Below, piece by piece: positions 26,680-35,322 of a stretch of DNA of 64,000 nucleotides. The notes beneath the pieces are model-generated. The model searched no databases, was not told the DNA's origin, and worked only from the letters and a program-made list of their open reading frames with translations. The position numbers and the translations under genes were made by a program. The stretch comes from Cryobacterium sp. Y82 (lineage in GTDB: Bacteria; Actinomycetota; Actinomycetes; Actinomycetales; Microbacteriaceae). Within the stretch, counting starts at the first letter, position 1. Each line of letters starts with the position of its first letter. The stretch spans positions 1 through 64,000 of the forward strand of contig NZ_PJJJ01000028.1 in NCBI RefSeq assembly GCF_002929495.1, read 5' to 3'.

Positions 26680-27419
26680 TAATGACACACAATATTTGGG
26701 CTGACAACCGCTGGCCAGATCGCGAGCTGGCACTTCGCGCCCTGCTGACTGCGCGTCGCCCCGACATCTATGCCGTGCAGGAACTCCGGCCCGTAACGCG
26801 CGACGTGATCGACAGTGTGCTCACCGGGCACCGAAGGGTAGACGACGACGAACGCGGATGGAGCCATGAAAGCTCGATTTGGTGGAACGCCGAGCTATTC
26901 ACCGAGGTCGAGCACGGTGCGTTGGATATCGGAATCGGTGTGGATGAGACCCATCACGACCGGAAACTCTTCTGGGTTCGGCTCGCTACAGAGGATGGCA
27001 CGACAATCGTCGTCAGTACCGCGCACTTTGCTTTCCCTGGGACGGAGCGTGAGCTCACCGAACATGTCAACCCGCGGATCGCCCAATCGGAAGCAGCAGG
27101 AGTTGCCCTGGAAACACTGGGTGCGCCTGGTGAACCAGTGCTCTTCATGGGCGACCTCAACGAGTCGTGGCACGTTCTCCGAATACTGCACGCAGCAGGT
27201 CTGCACGATTCCTACTCCGCTCTGGGGGTCGTACCCGGACCCACCTGGCCCACTGTTCCTACCTGGCCGACGCCCACCGCGCCGTGGGTCATCGACTTTC
27301 AATTTCATCGGGGCAACGTTCGTGCGCTGACGACAGAGATAGTTGACTTTTTCCACGGAGATATCGCACCGTCAGACCACAAACCCGTGGTCACCACATA
27401 CGGGTTTGACATCGAGTAG
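26667..27419 (+). CDS. Endonuclease/exonuclease/phosphatase-family hydrolase
   Basis: EEP-fold metal-dependent phosphoesterase of 250 residues. Key motifs are THNIWADN (Asn near residue 9), AVQELRP (metal-binding Glu near 39), VVSTAHFAF (His near 118), FMGDLNESWH (Asp-x-Asn near 164), WVIDFQFHRG (Asp near 209) and the terminal SDHKPVVTTY (catalytic His). The family hydrolyses phosphodiesters in nucleic acids, sphingomyelin or inositol phosphates. There is no signal peptide, so it acts in the cytoplasm. It is the last gene of the 20806-27419 unit and converges on the MATE gene. Confidence 0.88.
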   Translation: MRFVVMTHNIWADNRWPDRELALRALLTARRPDIYAVQELRPVTRDVIDSVLTGHRRVDDDERGWSHESSIWWNAELFTEVEHGALDIGIGVDETHHDRKLFWVRLATEDGTTIVVSTAHFAFPGTERELTEHVNPRIAQSEAAGVALETLGAPGEPVLFMGDLNESWHVLRILHAAGLHDSYSALGVVPGPTWPTVPTWPTPTAPWVIDFQFHRGNVRALTTEIVDFFHGDIAPSDHKPVVTTYGFDIE

Positions 27420-27474
27420 CTGCGCGGGCTCAGCGTAGGGGCGTTGGCGGCTTCTGCCTATACGCGGCGCGACG

Positions 27475-28755
27475 TCAGCGCGCGCCGATGACCATCCAGG
27501 TCATCGTGCGTGCGCGCAGGCTGAGGGTCACGGCGCGGGCACCGAGGTAGCCGAGCGCGAACGTGGCCATGAGCAGCGCGAGCCCGGCCGCGCCCGCCGG
27601 CGCCCAAACCAGTACCGCTCCGGCGAGCGGTACGAAGACCGCGAGGTTGATCAGGCCGGTCAGCGCGAGATATCGGGCATCGCCGGCACCAATGAGCACG
27701 CCGTCGAGTACGAACACCACCGCGCCGAGGGGAACGGATGCCCCCAGTACGATCAGCGTCAGCGGCAGCAGCTGCGTCACAGCCGTGGCATTGGTGAACA
27801 CCTGGCCGAGTACCCCGCTCGTGCCGATCACGACGACGGCGAGCACGAGCCCGGCGAGCAGGCCCCATTCGAGGCAGCGGCGCAGGACTGCACGCACCCC
27901 CGCCACATCCGCGGCACCGAGGCCGCGGCCCACCAAAGCCTGGGCGGCGATCGCGAGGGCGTCGAGGGCAAAGGCGAGCGTTGCGAACAGGGTCATCGCG
28001 ATCTGAAAAGCGGCGAGTTCGGGGGAGCCGAGCTGGGCGGCCACGAACACGGCGAGCAGCATGGCGGCGCGCAAACTGAGCGTGCGCACAAACAGCCAGC
28101 CTCCGCTCTTAGCGCCGAGTAATAATCCGGCTCGGTGCGGGCGCAGCGGGGCGCTCTGGCGCCTGGCATGCTGGGCGACCACGACGAGGTAGACGAGGGC
28201 CATGCCCCACTGCGCCACGACGGTGCCAACGGCCGACCCCGCAATGCCCCAGCCGAGCAGGTAGATGAACACGTAGTTGAGCGCAATGTTCGCACCGAAG
28301 CCGAATCCGGCGACGTAGAGCGGGGTACGGGTGTCCTGCAGGCCGCGCAGCAGCCCGGTTGCAGCGAACACCAGCAGCATGGCGGGCAGGCCGAACATCG
28401 AGATGCTGAGATAGGTGGCGGCATCCGCTGTCACGGCCGGTTCCGCACCGAACGCGCCGACGAGTACCGGGACGGCGAGCAGACCACCGGCCGCGAGAAC
28501 GACGCCGAGGCCGACGGCGAGCCAGAGCCCATCGATGCCGACGGAGACTGCCTTGCGCGTGTCGCCGGCGCCGAGCCAGCGGGCCACGGCCGGGGTGGTG
28601 CTATAGGCGAGAAAGACCATGAGGCCGATGATGGTCTGTAGCACCGCGCTCGCCAGGCCGAGGCCGGCCAGCGGGGTGGTGCCAAGGTGTCCGACCATGG
28701 CCGAATCTGCCAGCAGAAACAGGGGTTCGGCCATGAGCGCGCCGAGCGCGGGCAC
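27475..28755 (-). CDS. MATE-family efflux transporter (DinF-like)
   Basis: Multidrug/Na+- or H+-coupled exporter with about 12 helices, 426 residues from the GTG at 28755. Family motifs are AEPLFLLADSAMVGHLGTTPLAGLGLA near the N-terminus and a second-half DALAIAAQALVGRGLGAAD. The conserved MATE N-terminus continues upstream of that GTG as NIFRAQPIDRDILRLAVPALG, to an in-frame TAG at 28816-28818, with no ATG, GTG or TTG in between. The true start is therefore either a non-canonical ATC/ATT (28804-28806 or 28798-28800) or a mutated start. The substrate is unknown. Confidence 0.88.
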   Translation of the reverse strand: MPALGALMAEPLFLLADSAMVGHLGTTPLAGLGLASAVLQTIIGLMVFLAYSTTPAVARWLGAGDTRKAVSVGIDGLWLAVGLGVVLAAGGLLAVPVLVGAFGAEPAVTADAATYLSISMFGLPAMLLVFAATGLLRGLQDTRTPLYVAGFGFGANIALNYVFIYLLGWGIAGSAVGTVVAQWGMALVYLVVVAQHARRQSAPLRPHRAGLLLGAKSGGWLFVRTLSLRAAMLLAVFVAAQLGSPELAAFQIAMTLFATLAFALDALAIAAQALVGRGLGAADVAGVRAVLRRCLEWGLLAGLVLAVVVIGTSGVLGQVFTNATAVTQLLPLTLIVLGASVPLGAVVFVLDGVLIGAGDARYLALTGLINLAVFVPLAGAVLVWAPAGAAGLALLMATFALGYLGARAVTLSLRARTMTWMVIGAR

Positions 28756-29159
28756 GGCGAGCCGCAGAATGTCGCGGTCGATGGGCTGTGCCCGAAAAAT
28801 GTTGATGCTTCGACTCTACGGTGGGGCCCGGGTTGCGGTCGCAGGGTTACCTGCGTGCCACCAGCCGGTCAGCCGCGAACCGGATTCCGATCGGGCACGA
28901 TTTAGCAATGTCGTGACTTCAATGTCGCAAATTGTTAAAAATGCCGAATATTTCACGATTGGCGCACTCAAAATGGGAGCACACCGCGCTCGATCCCGCT
29001 ATGTTCGACCCAGGAGCTGCTGCTGACCGTGGAGGCTCCGGGCACACTCTGCCGCGCCGGGGATATCCTTCCCGGCCTTGAGTGCCCCCTCCCCGCGGGG
29101 AGGTTTGCCGCCTCATCGTTGAGCGTGCCGACTTCCTCATTGCTTCGAAAGGCTCCACT
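28756..29159. promoter_or_regulatory. 404-nt divergent region between the MATE gene and pntAA
   Basis: Positions 28756-28815 continue the MATE reading frame without a standard start. The rest is noncoding. 28910-28980 is A/T-rich (TTGTTAAAAATGCCGAATAT region) and is the likely promoter zone. A perfect 16-bp palindrome (CCTCCCCGCGGGGAGG) lies at 29088-29103, followed by TTT, 57 nt before pntAA; it could be an attenuator-like hairpin. No known operator was recognised. Confidence 0.5.
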
Positions 29160-30275
29160 ATGCCTGATCCCCAGCTGTCCCCGGAGGCGCCCCGTGTTGG
29201 CGTCGTGCGTGAGAGTGGCCCGGACGAGCGGCGCGTTGCCCTCGTGCCCCGGGCCGTCGCGTCCCTCGTTGCACAGGGGTTCGTTGTTGTTGTCGAGCCC
29301 GGTGCGGGAGCCGAGGCCCTCATGGGGGATGACCTCTATCGCGCCGCCGGTGCCACCATCGGTGACGCCTGGAGTGCTGACATCGTGCTCAAGGTCGCTC
29401 CGCCCAGCGACGCTGAGATTGCCCGCCTGTCGGCGGGCGCGACCCTGATCGGGTTTCTCGCGCCGCGTAACGCGGACACCAAGATCGGCGCACTGCGGGA
29501 TGCCGGCATCGTCGGTTACGCGATGGAGGCGATTCCACGCATCTCGCGGGCCCAGGTGATGGACGCGCTCTCGTCGCAGGCCAACGTAGCCGGCTACAAG
29601 TCGGTCATCCTCGCTGCATCGCTGTCGACCCGGTTCTTCCCGATGCTCACCACGGCGGCGGGCACCGTCAAGCCGGCCAGTGTGCTCGTGCTCGGCGTCG
29701 GCGTGGCCGGGCTGCAGGCGCTCGCGACCGCCAAGCGGCTCGGCGGTCGGGCAACCGGCTACGACGTGCGTCCGGAGGTCGCCGACCAGGTGCGATCGGT
29801 GGGTGCCCAGTGGCTCGAGGTGGGGATCGACGCGGCCGGTGACGGCGGCTATGCCCGCGAACTCACCAACGACGAACGTGCCGAGCAGCAGGCCGCGCTC
29901 GAGACGGCGATCTCCACGTTCGACGTCGTCATCACGACCGCTCTTGTGCCGGGGCGTCCGGCGCCGCGACTGGTGACCGCTGCGGCCGTGCACGGCATGA
30001 AGGCGGGTAGTGTCGTCATCGACATGGCGGGCGAGACCGGTGGCAACTGCGAGCTCACCGTGCCCGGTGAGACCGTGATCGTCGATGGTGTCACCATTGC
30101 GTCGCCGTTGAATCTGCCCTCGACGATGCCCGAGCATGCCAGTGAGCTGTATTCGAAGAACCTCACCGCGCTGCTCGAGCTGCTCGTGCGGGACGGCCGA
30201 CTCGACCCCGACTATTCCGACGACGTGGTGGCGCTCTCCTGCGTCACGCGTGACTCCGTCTCGAACAGGATCTGA
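29160..30275 (+). CDS. pntAA: NAD(P) transhydrogenase subunit alpha, domain I (PntAA)
   Basis: Soluble NAD(H)-binding subunit of proton-translocating transhydrogenase, 371 residues. It starts MPDPQLSPEAPRVGVVRESGPDERRVALVP, with ALMGDDLY and the Rossmann motif VLVLGVGVAGLQALATAKRLGG near residue 170, then TTALVPGRPAPRLVT and SVVIDMAGETGGN. GAAAGG lies 8 nt before the ATG at 29160; the frame is open 26 codons upstream without coding sense. It forms an operon with pntAB and pntB. The complex uses the proton gradient to drive NADPH formation from NADH. Confidence 0.95.
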   Translation: MPDPQLSPEAPRVGVVRESGPDERRVALVPRAVASLVAQGFVVVVEPGAGAEALMGDDLYRAAGATIGDAWSADIVLKVAPPSDAEIARLSAGATLIGFLAPRNADTKIGALRDAGIVGYAMEAIPRISRAQVMDALSSQANVAGYKSVILAASLSTRFFPMLTTAAGTVKPASVLVLGVGVAGLQALATAKRLGGRATGYDVRPEVADQVRSVGAQWLEVGIDAAGDGGYARELTNDERAEQQAALETAISTFDVVITTALVPGRPAPRLVTAAAVHGMKAGSVVIDMAGETGGNCELTVPGETVIVDGVTIASPLNLPSTMPEHASELYSKNLTALLELLVRDGRLDPDYSDDVVALSCVTRDSVSNRI

Positions 30276-30276
30276 C

Positions 30277-30615
30277 ATGGACTACACCGGCTTTCTGGCG
30301 AACATCGCCATCCTCGTGCTCTCGGGCTTCATCGGCTTCGCCGTCATCTCCAAGGTGCCCAACACCCTGCACACCCCGCTCATGTCGGGCACCAATGCCA
30401 TCCACGGCATCGTCGTTCTCGGCGCCCTCGTCGTGCTCGGCACAGCCGAGAACCCGGGCCTGCCGTTGCAGATCATCTCGTTCGTAGCGATCGTGTTCGG
30501 AACCGTGAACGTCATCGGCGGGTTCGTTGTGACCGACCGGATGCTTGCGATGTTCAAGACCCGCCCCGTGCACACCAACACCACCACCACGAGCGCAACC
30601 GACGGGAAGAACTGA
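30277..30615 (+). CDS. pntAB: NAD(P) transhydrogenase subunit alpha part 2 (PntAB)
   Basis: Membrane subunit of 112 residues with three helices. Motifs include IGFAVISKVPNTLHTPLMSGTNAIHGIVVLGA, strongly conserved in the family, and NVIGGFVVTDRML. The ATG at 30277 is 1 nt after the pntAA stop, with ACAGGA as ribosome-binding site inside the end of pntAA. It supplies part of the proton channel. Confidence 0.95.
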   Translation: MDYTGFLANIAILVLSGFIGFAVISKVPNTLHTPLMSGTNAIHGIVVLGALVVLGTAENPGLPLQIISFVAIVFGTVNVIGGFVVTDRMLAMFKTRPVHTNTTTTSATDGKN

Positions 30616-30617
30616 TC

Positions 30618-32039
30618 ATGGAGATCCTCGTCTACGCCCTCTACATCGTCGCGTTCGCGATGTTCATCCTGGGTTTGTCGGGGCTGACCGCCCCGAGATC
30701 TGCCGTGCGCGGCAACAAGATCGCCGCGGCAGGCATGGCCGTCGCGTTCGTGGCGACCCTGATTCACATCCGCGAGACCAGCAGCTGGCTGATCATCATC
30801 GCCGCCCTCGTCGTGGGCGTGATCATCGGCATCCCGCCCGCCCGCAAAGTGAAGATGACGGCGGTGCCGCAGCTCGTCGCCCTGTTCAACGGCGTCGGTG
30901 GCGGAACGGTCGCCCTCATCGCCTGGGGCGAGTTCATTGAAAGCGACGGCTTCACTGGCCTGCACGTCGCCTCCGGCCCGGTGCTGCCGCTCGTGATCGC
31001 CTCGCTCTTCGCCGCGATCATCGGGTCGTTGTCGTTCTGGGGCTCGATCGTGGCGTTCATGAAACTGCAGCAGATTCTGCCCGGGCATCCGCTGTCGGTG
31101 GGCCGACTGCAACAGCCACTGAACGCGATCCTGTTCCTCGGCTCGATCATCGCCGCCGTCATTGTCGGCATCGGCTCGGTCGGTTCCGGCGCCGACCCGG
31201 TCTGGTTCGGCGTGATCCTCGTTTTGGCGGGCATCCTCGGGGTCACAACCGTGCTCCCGATCGGCGGCGCGGATATGCCCGTCGTCATCTCACTCTTGAA
31301 CGCGCTCACCGGCCTGTCGGCGGCGGCGGCCGGGCTCGCGCTCAACAACATCGCGATGATCGTCGCCGGCATGATCGTCGGGGCGTCGGGTAGCATCCTC
31401 ACCAACCTGATGGCGAAGGCCATGAACCGGTCGATCCTCTCGATCGTGGCCGGGGGGTTCGGCGGCGGCGGCAGCAAGGGCGCCTCTGCGGCGGGCAGCG
31501 GCGACCAGATCGCCAAATCCACCTCGGCAGCGGATGCCGCCATCAAGCTCGCCTACGCCAACCAGGTCATCGTCGTGCCCGGCTACGGACTCGCCGTCGC
31601 CCAGGCCCAGCACGCCGTGAAGGACATGGCCAAGGTACTCGAGGCGCGCGGGATCGAAGTCAAGTATGCGATCCACCCGGTAGCCGGGCGTATGCCCGGG
31701 CATATGAACGTGCTCCTGGCCGAGGCCGATGTCTCCTACGACGCGATGAAGGAGATGGACGACATCAACGACGAGTTCTCCCGCACCGATGTCACTCTCG
31801 TTATCGGTGCCAATGACGTCACCAATCCCGCGGCACGCACCGACCCCAACTCGCCGATCTTCGGCATGCCCGTGCTCAACGTGACCGAGTCCCGGTCGGT
31901 GATCGTGCTCAAACGCTCGATGAGTTCGGGCTTTGCCGGCGTCGAGAATCCGTTGTTCTTTGGCGAAAACACCACCATGCTCTTCGGCGACGCCAAGAAG
32001 TCCGTCGCCCAGGTGACCGAGGAACTTAAGGCGCTGTAG
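30618..32039 (+). CDS. pntB: NAD(P) transhydrogenase subunit beta (PntB)
   Basis: Subunit of 473 residues with about nine N-terminal helices and a C-terminal NADP(H)-binding domain. Seen are GNKIAAAGMAVAFVATL, RKVKMTAVPQLVALFNGVGGG, IGGADMPVVISLLNALTGLSAAAAGLAL, then VIVVPGYGLAVAQAQHAVKDM, AIHPVAGRMPGHMNVLLAEADVSYD and VIGANDVTNPAA (NADP site). It starts 2 nt after pntAB. A hairpin terminator follows at 32102-32127. Confidence 0.96.
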   Translation: MEILVYALYIVAFAMFILGLSGLTAPRSAVRGNKIAAAGMAVAFVATLIHIRETSSWLIIIAALVVGVIIGIPPARKVKMTAVPQLVALFNGVGGGTVALIAWGEFIESDGFTGLHVASGPVLPLVIASLFAAIIGSLSFWGSIVAFMKLQQILPGHPLSVGRLQQPLNAILFLGSIIAAVIVGIGSVGSGADPVWFGVILVLAGILGVTTVLPIGGADMPVVISLLNALTGLSAAAAGLALNNIAMIVAGMIVGASGSILTNLMAKAMNRSILSIVAGGFGGGGSKGASAAGSGDQIAKSTSAADAAIKLAYANQVIVVPGYGLAVAQAQHAVKDMAKVLEARGIEVKYAIHPVAGRMPGHMNVLLAEADVSYDAMKEMDDINDEFSRTDVTLVIGANDVTNPAARTDPNSPIFGMPVLNVTESRSVIVLKRSMSSGFAGVENPLFFGENTTMLFGDAKKSVAQVTEELKAL

Positions 32040-32101
32040 CTGGTCCGCCCGTTGCGGCTCTGGGTAGTACCTCGCTGCCGTCGCCGCGCCACCTGTGGGT
32101 G

Positions 32102-32127
32102 GCCGCGCCACCTGGAACTGGCGCGGC
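32102..32127 (+). terminator. Hairpin terminator of the pnt operon with duplicated arm
   Basis: A perfect 9-bp stem (GCCGCGCCA/TGGCGCGGC) with an 8-nt loop. The 13-nt arm GCCGCGCCACCTG is present twice (32083-32095 and 32102-32114), so the right arm can pair with either copy. Confidence 0.6.
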
Positions 32128-32240
32128 TGCCCGCATCTGGCGCGCCGACCCGTGCCGAGCCCCGCCACCACCGCTCATGACCCCGTCAAGTTGACCGGGG
32201 CGCGGGCATCCGTTCGGCGGAATGTGGCACACTGCTCGCC

Positions 32241-33191
32241 GTGACCCCCCAACCCGAGCGCCGCATGCTCCTCGACACCGCAGCCCTGTACTTTCGTGCG
32301 TTCTACGGCGTGCCCGACACCGTGCGCAGCCCGGGCGGAGCACCGGTGAACGCCGTGCGCGGACTGCTCGACATGATCGCCCGGCTTGCCACCGAGTTCG
32401 AGCCGACCGAGATCGTGGCCTGCTGGGACAACGACTGGCGCCCGCAGTGGCGGGTCGACCTCATCCCCACGTACAAGACTCACCGGGTCGCCGCCGAGGC
32501 TGCAACAGATGGCGATCCCGCGATCGAATCGGTGCCCGACCTGCTCACTCCCCAGGTTCCGGTCATCCGTGAGGTGCTGGGCGCGCTCGGTATCCCCATC
32601 GTCGGAGCCGCGCGGCACGAGGCCGACGACGTGATCGGCACCCTGGCCTCGCACGCATCGATCCCCGTCGACATCGTCACCGGCGACCGCGACCTGTTTC
32701 AGCTCGTTGACGACTCTCGACAGGTGCGCGTCATCTATACCGGCCGCGGTATGTCCCGGCTCGAAATATTGACGGATGCCTCCCTCACCGAAAAGACCGG
32801 CGTCAGCCCGGCGCAATACGCCGATTTTGCGGTCCTTCGCGGCGACGCCTCCGACGGGCTGCCCGGAGTCGCCGGGGTGGGGGAGAAGACGGCGGCGACG
32901 CTGCTGGCCTCCTGGGGTTCTCTGGACGGCATCGTGGTGGCCGCCGCCGACCCAGGCGCGGTTATGGGGGCATCCGTTCGTGCGAAGATCGTCGCCGCCG
33001 CCGACTACCTCACGGTTGCCCCGACCGTCGTGCGGGTGGTGCGCGACCTCAACCTGCCAGCGTTCGACGCACGCATCCGCTCGAGCACACCCGACCAGGT
33101 TGCCGCGCTCGATCGGTTGGCCACGGACTGGGGGCTCGGTGCCTCGATGACGCGCGCCCGTGAGGTGCTGCACAGACGAGTCAGCCATTAG
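32241..33191 (+). CDS. 5'-3' exonuclease domain protein (PolI N-terminal-like)
   Basis: Stand-alone flap/5'-3' exonuclease of 316 residues, related to the N-terminal domain of DNA polymerase I. Features: MLLDTAALYFRAFYGVP near residue 9 (metal Asp), VACWDNDWRPQWRVDLIPTYKTHR, ADDVIGTLAS, IVTGDRDLFQLVDD, and the helix-hairpin-helix region RGDASDGLPGVAGVGEKTAATLL near 195-215. The start is GTG at 32241. In actinobacteria this is a common second copy beside full-length PolA and probably acts in RNA primer removal or repair. It is a single gene, 67 nt upstream of the M13 peptidase. Confidence 0.92.
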   Translation: MTPQPERRMLLDTAALYFRAFYGVPDTVRSPGGAPVNAVRGLLDMIARLATEFEPTEIVACWDNDWRPQWRVDLIPTYKTHRVAAEAATDGDPAIESVPDLLTPQVPVIREVLGALGIPIVGAARHEADDVIGTLASHASIPVDIVTGDRDLFQLVDDSRQVRVIYTGRGMSRLEILTDASLTEKTGVSPAQYADFAVLRGDASDGLPGVAGVGEKTAATLLASWGSLDGIVVAAADPGAVMGASVRAKIVAAADYLTVAPTVVRVVRDLNLPAFDARIRSSTPDQVAALDRLATDWGLGASMTRAREVLHRRVSH

Positions 33192-33258
33192 TCAGTCAGT
33201 TGGCACGAGCAACCCGGCAAATAGACAACCTCTCACCGGCCCCGGATAGGCTGAACGC

Positions 33259-35223
33259 ATGACTGAGCTGGCGACTGCATCCGGAATCAACCAGAACGAA
33301 CTCGACCCGGAGGTGCGCCCGCAAGACGACCTCTTTCGGCACGTGAACGGAAAGTGGATCGCGCGCAGCGAGATTCCCGCCGACAAGGCCCGCTGGGGTT
33401 CCTTCATGATGCTCGCCGAAGACGCCGAGAAGGCCGTACGCGAGATTATCGTCGAGGCGCAGACCGCGCCGGCCGGCAGCCTCGAGCGCAAGTTCGGCGA
33501 CCTCTACACGAGCTTCCTCGACGAAGAACGCATCGAAGCACTCGGCGCGACCCCGCTGCACAATGACCTCAAAGCGGTCGACGCGGTCACCAGCATCTCC
33601 GAACTGCTCTCGACCCTGGGCCGCCTCGAGCGCGGCGGAGTGGCCGGAGCGTTCCACCTCTACGTCGACAATGACCCGGGTAACCCCGAACGCTACCTGG
33701 TCTTCATCGCGCAGGGCGGCATCGGCCTGCCAGACGAGTCCTATTACCGTGAAGAAAAGTTTGCCGAAATTCGCACCAAGTACCAGCAATTTCTTGAGAG
33801 GATGTTCACCCTCGCCGGTTTTGCCGGCGCCGCCGAACGTGCAGCGCGCGTCTTCGACCTCGAAACCGAACTCGCCTCGCACCACTGGGACAAGGTAGCC
33901 ACCCGAGACAGCGAGAAAACCTACAACCTGCGCACCTGGGGCCAGGTCTCGGCGCTCGCAGCGGGTGCCGACGTTGACCTCTGGCTCACGGGCCTCGACG
34001 CCCCCGCCGGAGCCTTTGAGGAGGTCGTCGTGCGGGAGCCCAGCTACATCTCCGGACTCGCGACCGCTCTGTCAGACGACCGGCTCGAGTCGTGGCAGGA
34101 CTGGCTGCGCTGGCAGGTCATCCGGTCGAGTGCTGCGTACCTGTCGGGCGAATTCGTCGAGGCGAACTTCGACTTCTACGGGCGCACCCTGAGCGGCACT
34201 CCACAGCTGCGCGACCGCTGGAAGCGCGGCGTCTCGCTCGTGGAGGGCGCCCTCGGCGAGGCCGTCGGGCGCATCTACGTGGAGCGTCACTTCAAGCCGA
34301 GCGCCAAGAAGAGCATGGACGTGCTCGTGGCCAACCTCGTTCAGGCCTATGAAAACAGCATCAGCACGCTCGATTGGATGACAGAGGAGACACGCACGAG
34401 AGCCCTCGAAAAGCTGCGCAAATTCACGCCGAAGATCGGCTACCCGGTAAAGTGGCGCGACTATTCCAGCCTCGAGATCGCTGCCGACGACCTGATCAGC
34501 AACGTCAAGGCCGCCGGCGAGTTCGAATTTCAGCGCGAGCTCGGCAAGATTGGTAAACCGCTCGACCGCGACGAGTGGTTCATGACGCCGCAGACAATCA
34601 ACGCCTACTACAACCCCGGATTCAACGAAATCGTCTTTCCGGCCGCCATCTTGCAGTTTCCGTTCTTCGACGACGCGCGCGACCCGGCCGCCAACTACGG
34701 CGCGATCGGCGCGGTCATCGGCCACGAGATCGGTCACGGCTTCGACGACCAGGGCTCCAAGTACGACGGCGACGGCCGGCTCACCGACTGGTGGACCGCC
34801 GAGGACAAGGCCGCGTTCGAGCTGCGCACGAGCGCGCTCATCGCGCAATTCGAAGGCCTTACGCCGCAGGCCATCCCCGGCCACACCGTCAACGGCGCTC
34901 TCACGATCGGTGAAAACATCGGCGACCTCGGCGGGCTTTCCATCGCCTGGAAGGCCTACCTGCTTTCGTTGAACGGCGAAGACAGCCCGGTCATCGACGG
35001 ACTCACCGGGCAAATGCGATTCTTTCTCTCCTGGGCCCAGGCCTGGCAGATGAAACTGCGCGACGCCGAGGCCATCCGCTTGCTGGCCATCGACCCGCAC
35101 TCCCCGAACGAGTTTCGTTGCAACCAGATCGTCAGCAACATTCCCGCATTTTACGCGGCGTTCCAGGTCGGCGAAACGGATGCCCTCTACCTCGCCCCCG
35201 AGCAGCGCGTCACCATCTGGTAG
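33259..35223 (+). CDS. M13-family metallopeptidase (PepO/neprilysin-like)
   Basis: Zinc endopeptidase of 654 residues, a normal family length. The zinc motif H-E-x-x-H is in AVIGHEIGHGFDDQGS near residue 495, the third ligand Glu is in GENIGDLGG near 555, and FNEIVFPAAILQFPFF and PHSPNEFRCNQIVSNIPAFYAAF are further M13 signatures. The N-terminus has PQDDLFRHVNGKWIARSEIPADKARWGSF, the usual opening. There is no signal peptide, so it is cytoplasmic and probably degrades oligopeptides. Confidence 0.95.
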   Translation: MTELATASGINQNELDPEVRPQDDLFRHVNGKWIARSEIPADKARWGSFMMLAEDAEKAVREIIVEAQTAPAGSLERKFGDLYTSFLDEERIEALGATPLHNDLKAVDAVTSISELLSTLGRLERGGVAGAFHLYVDNDPGNPERYLVFIAQGGIGLPDESYYREEKFAEIRTKYQQFLERMFTLAGFAGAAERAARVFDLETELASHHWDKVATRDSEKTYNLRTWGQVSALAAGADVDLWLTGLDAPAGAFEEVVVREPSYISGLATALSDDRLESWQDWLRWQVIRSSAAYLSGEFVEANFDFYGRTLSGTPQLRDRWKRGVSLVEGALGEAVGRIYVERHFKPSAKKSMDVLVANLVQAYENSISTLDWMTEETRTRALEKLRKFTPKIGYPVKWRDYSSLEIAADDLISNVKAAGEFEFQRELGKIGKPLDRDEWFMTPQTINAYYNPGFNEIVFPAAILQFPFFDDARDPAANYGAIGAVIGHEIGHGFDDQGSKYDGDGRLTDWWTAEDKAAFELRTSALIAQFEGLTPQAIPGHTVNGALTIGENIGDLGGLSIAWKAYLLSLNGEDSPVIDGLTGQMRFFLSWAQAWQMKLRDAEAIRLLAIDPHSPNEFRCNQIVSNIPAFYAAFQVGETDALYLAPEQRVTIW

Positions 35224-35322
35224 CGAGATTGTCCCCCCGTCGGGGGTTAGTGTAGGAATAAGCTCTTCTGAGCCGGGGATGAGGCGGGCGCGGGGCGTTT
35301 GTCGAGGAGAGGATCGAACCGA

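Noticed and set aside
28968-30278. 436-codon minus-strand frame opposite pntAA
   Set aside because: The sense strand is a complete transhydrogenase subunit with operon structure; the antisense frame has no motif.
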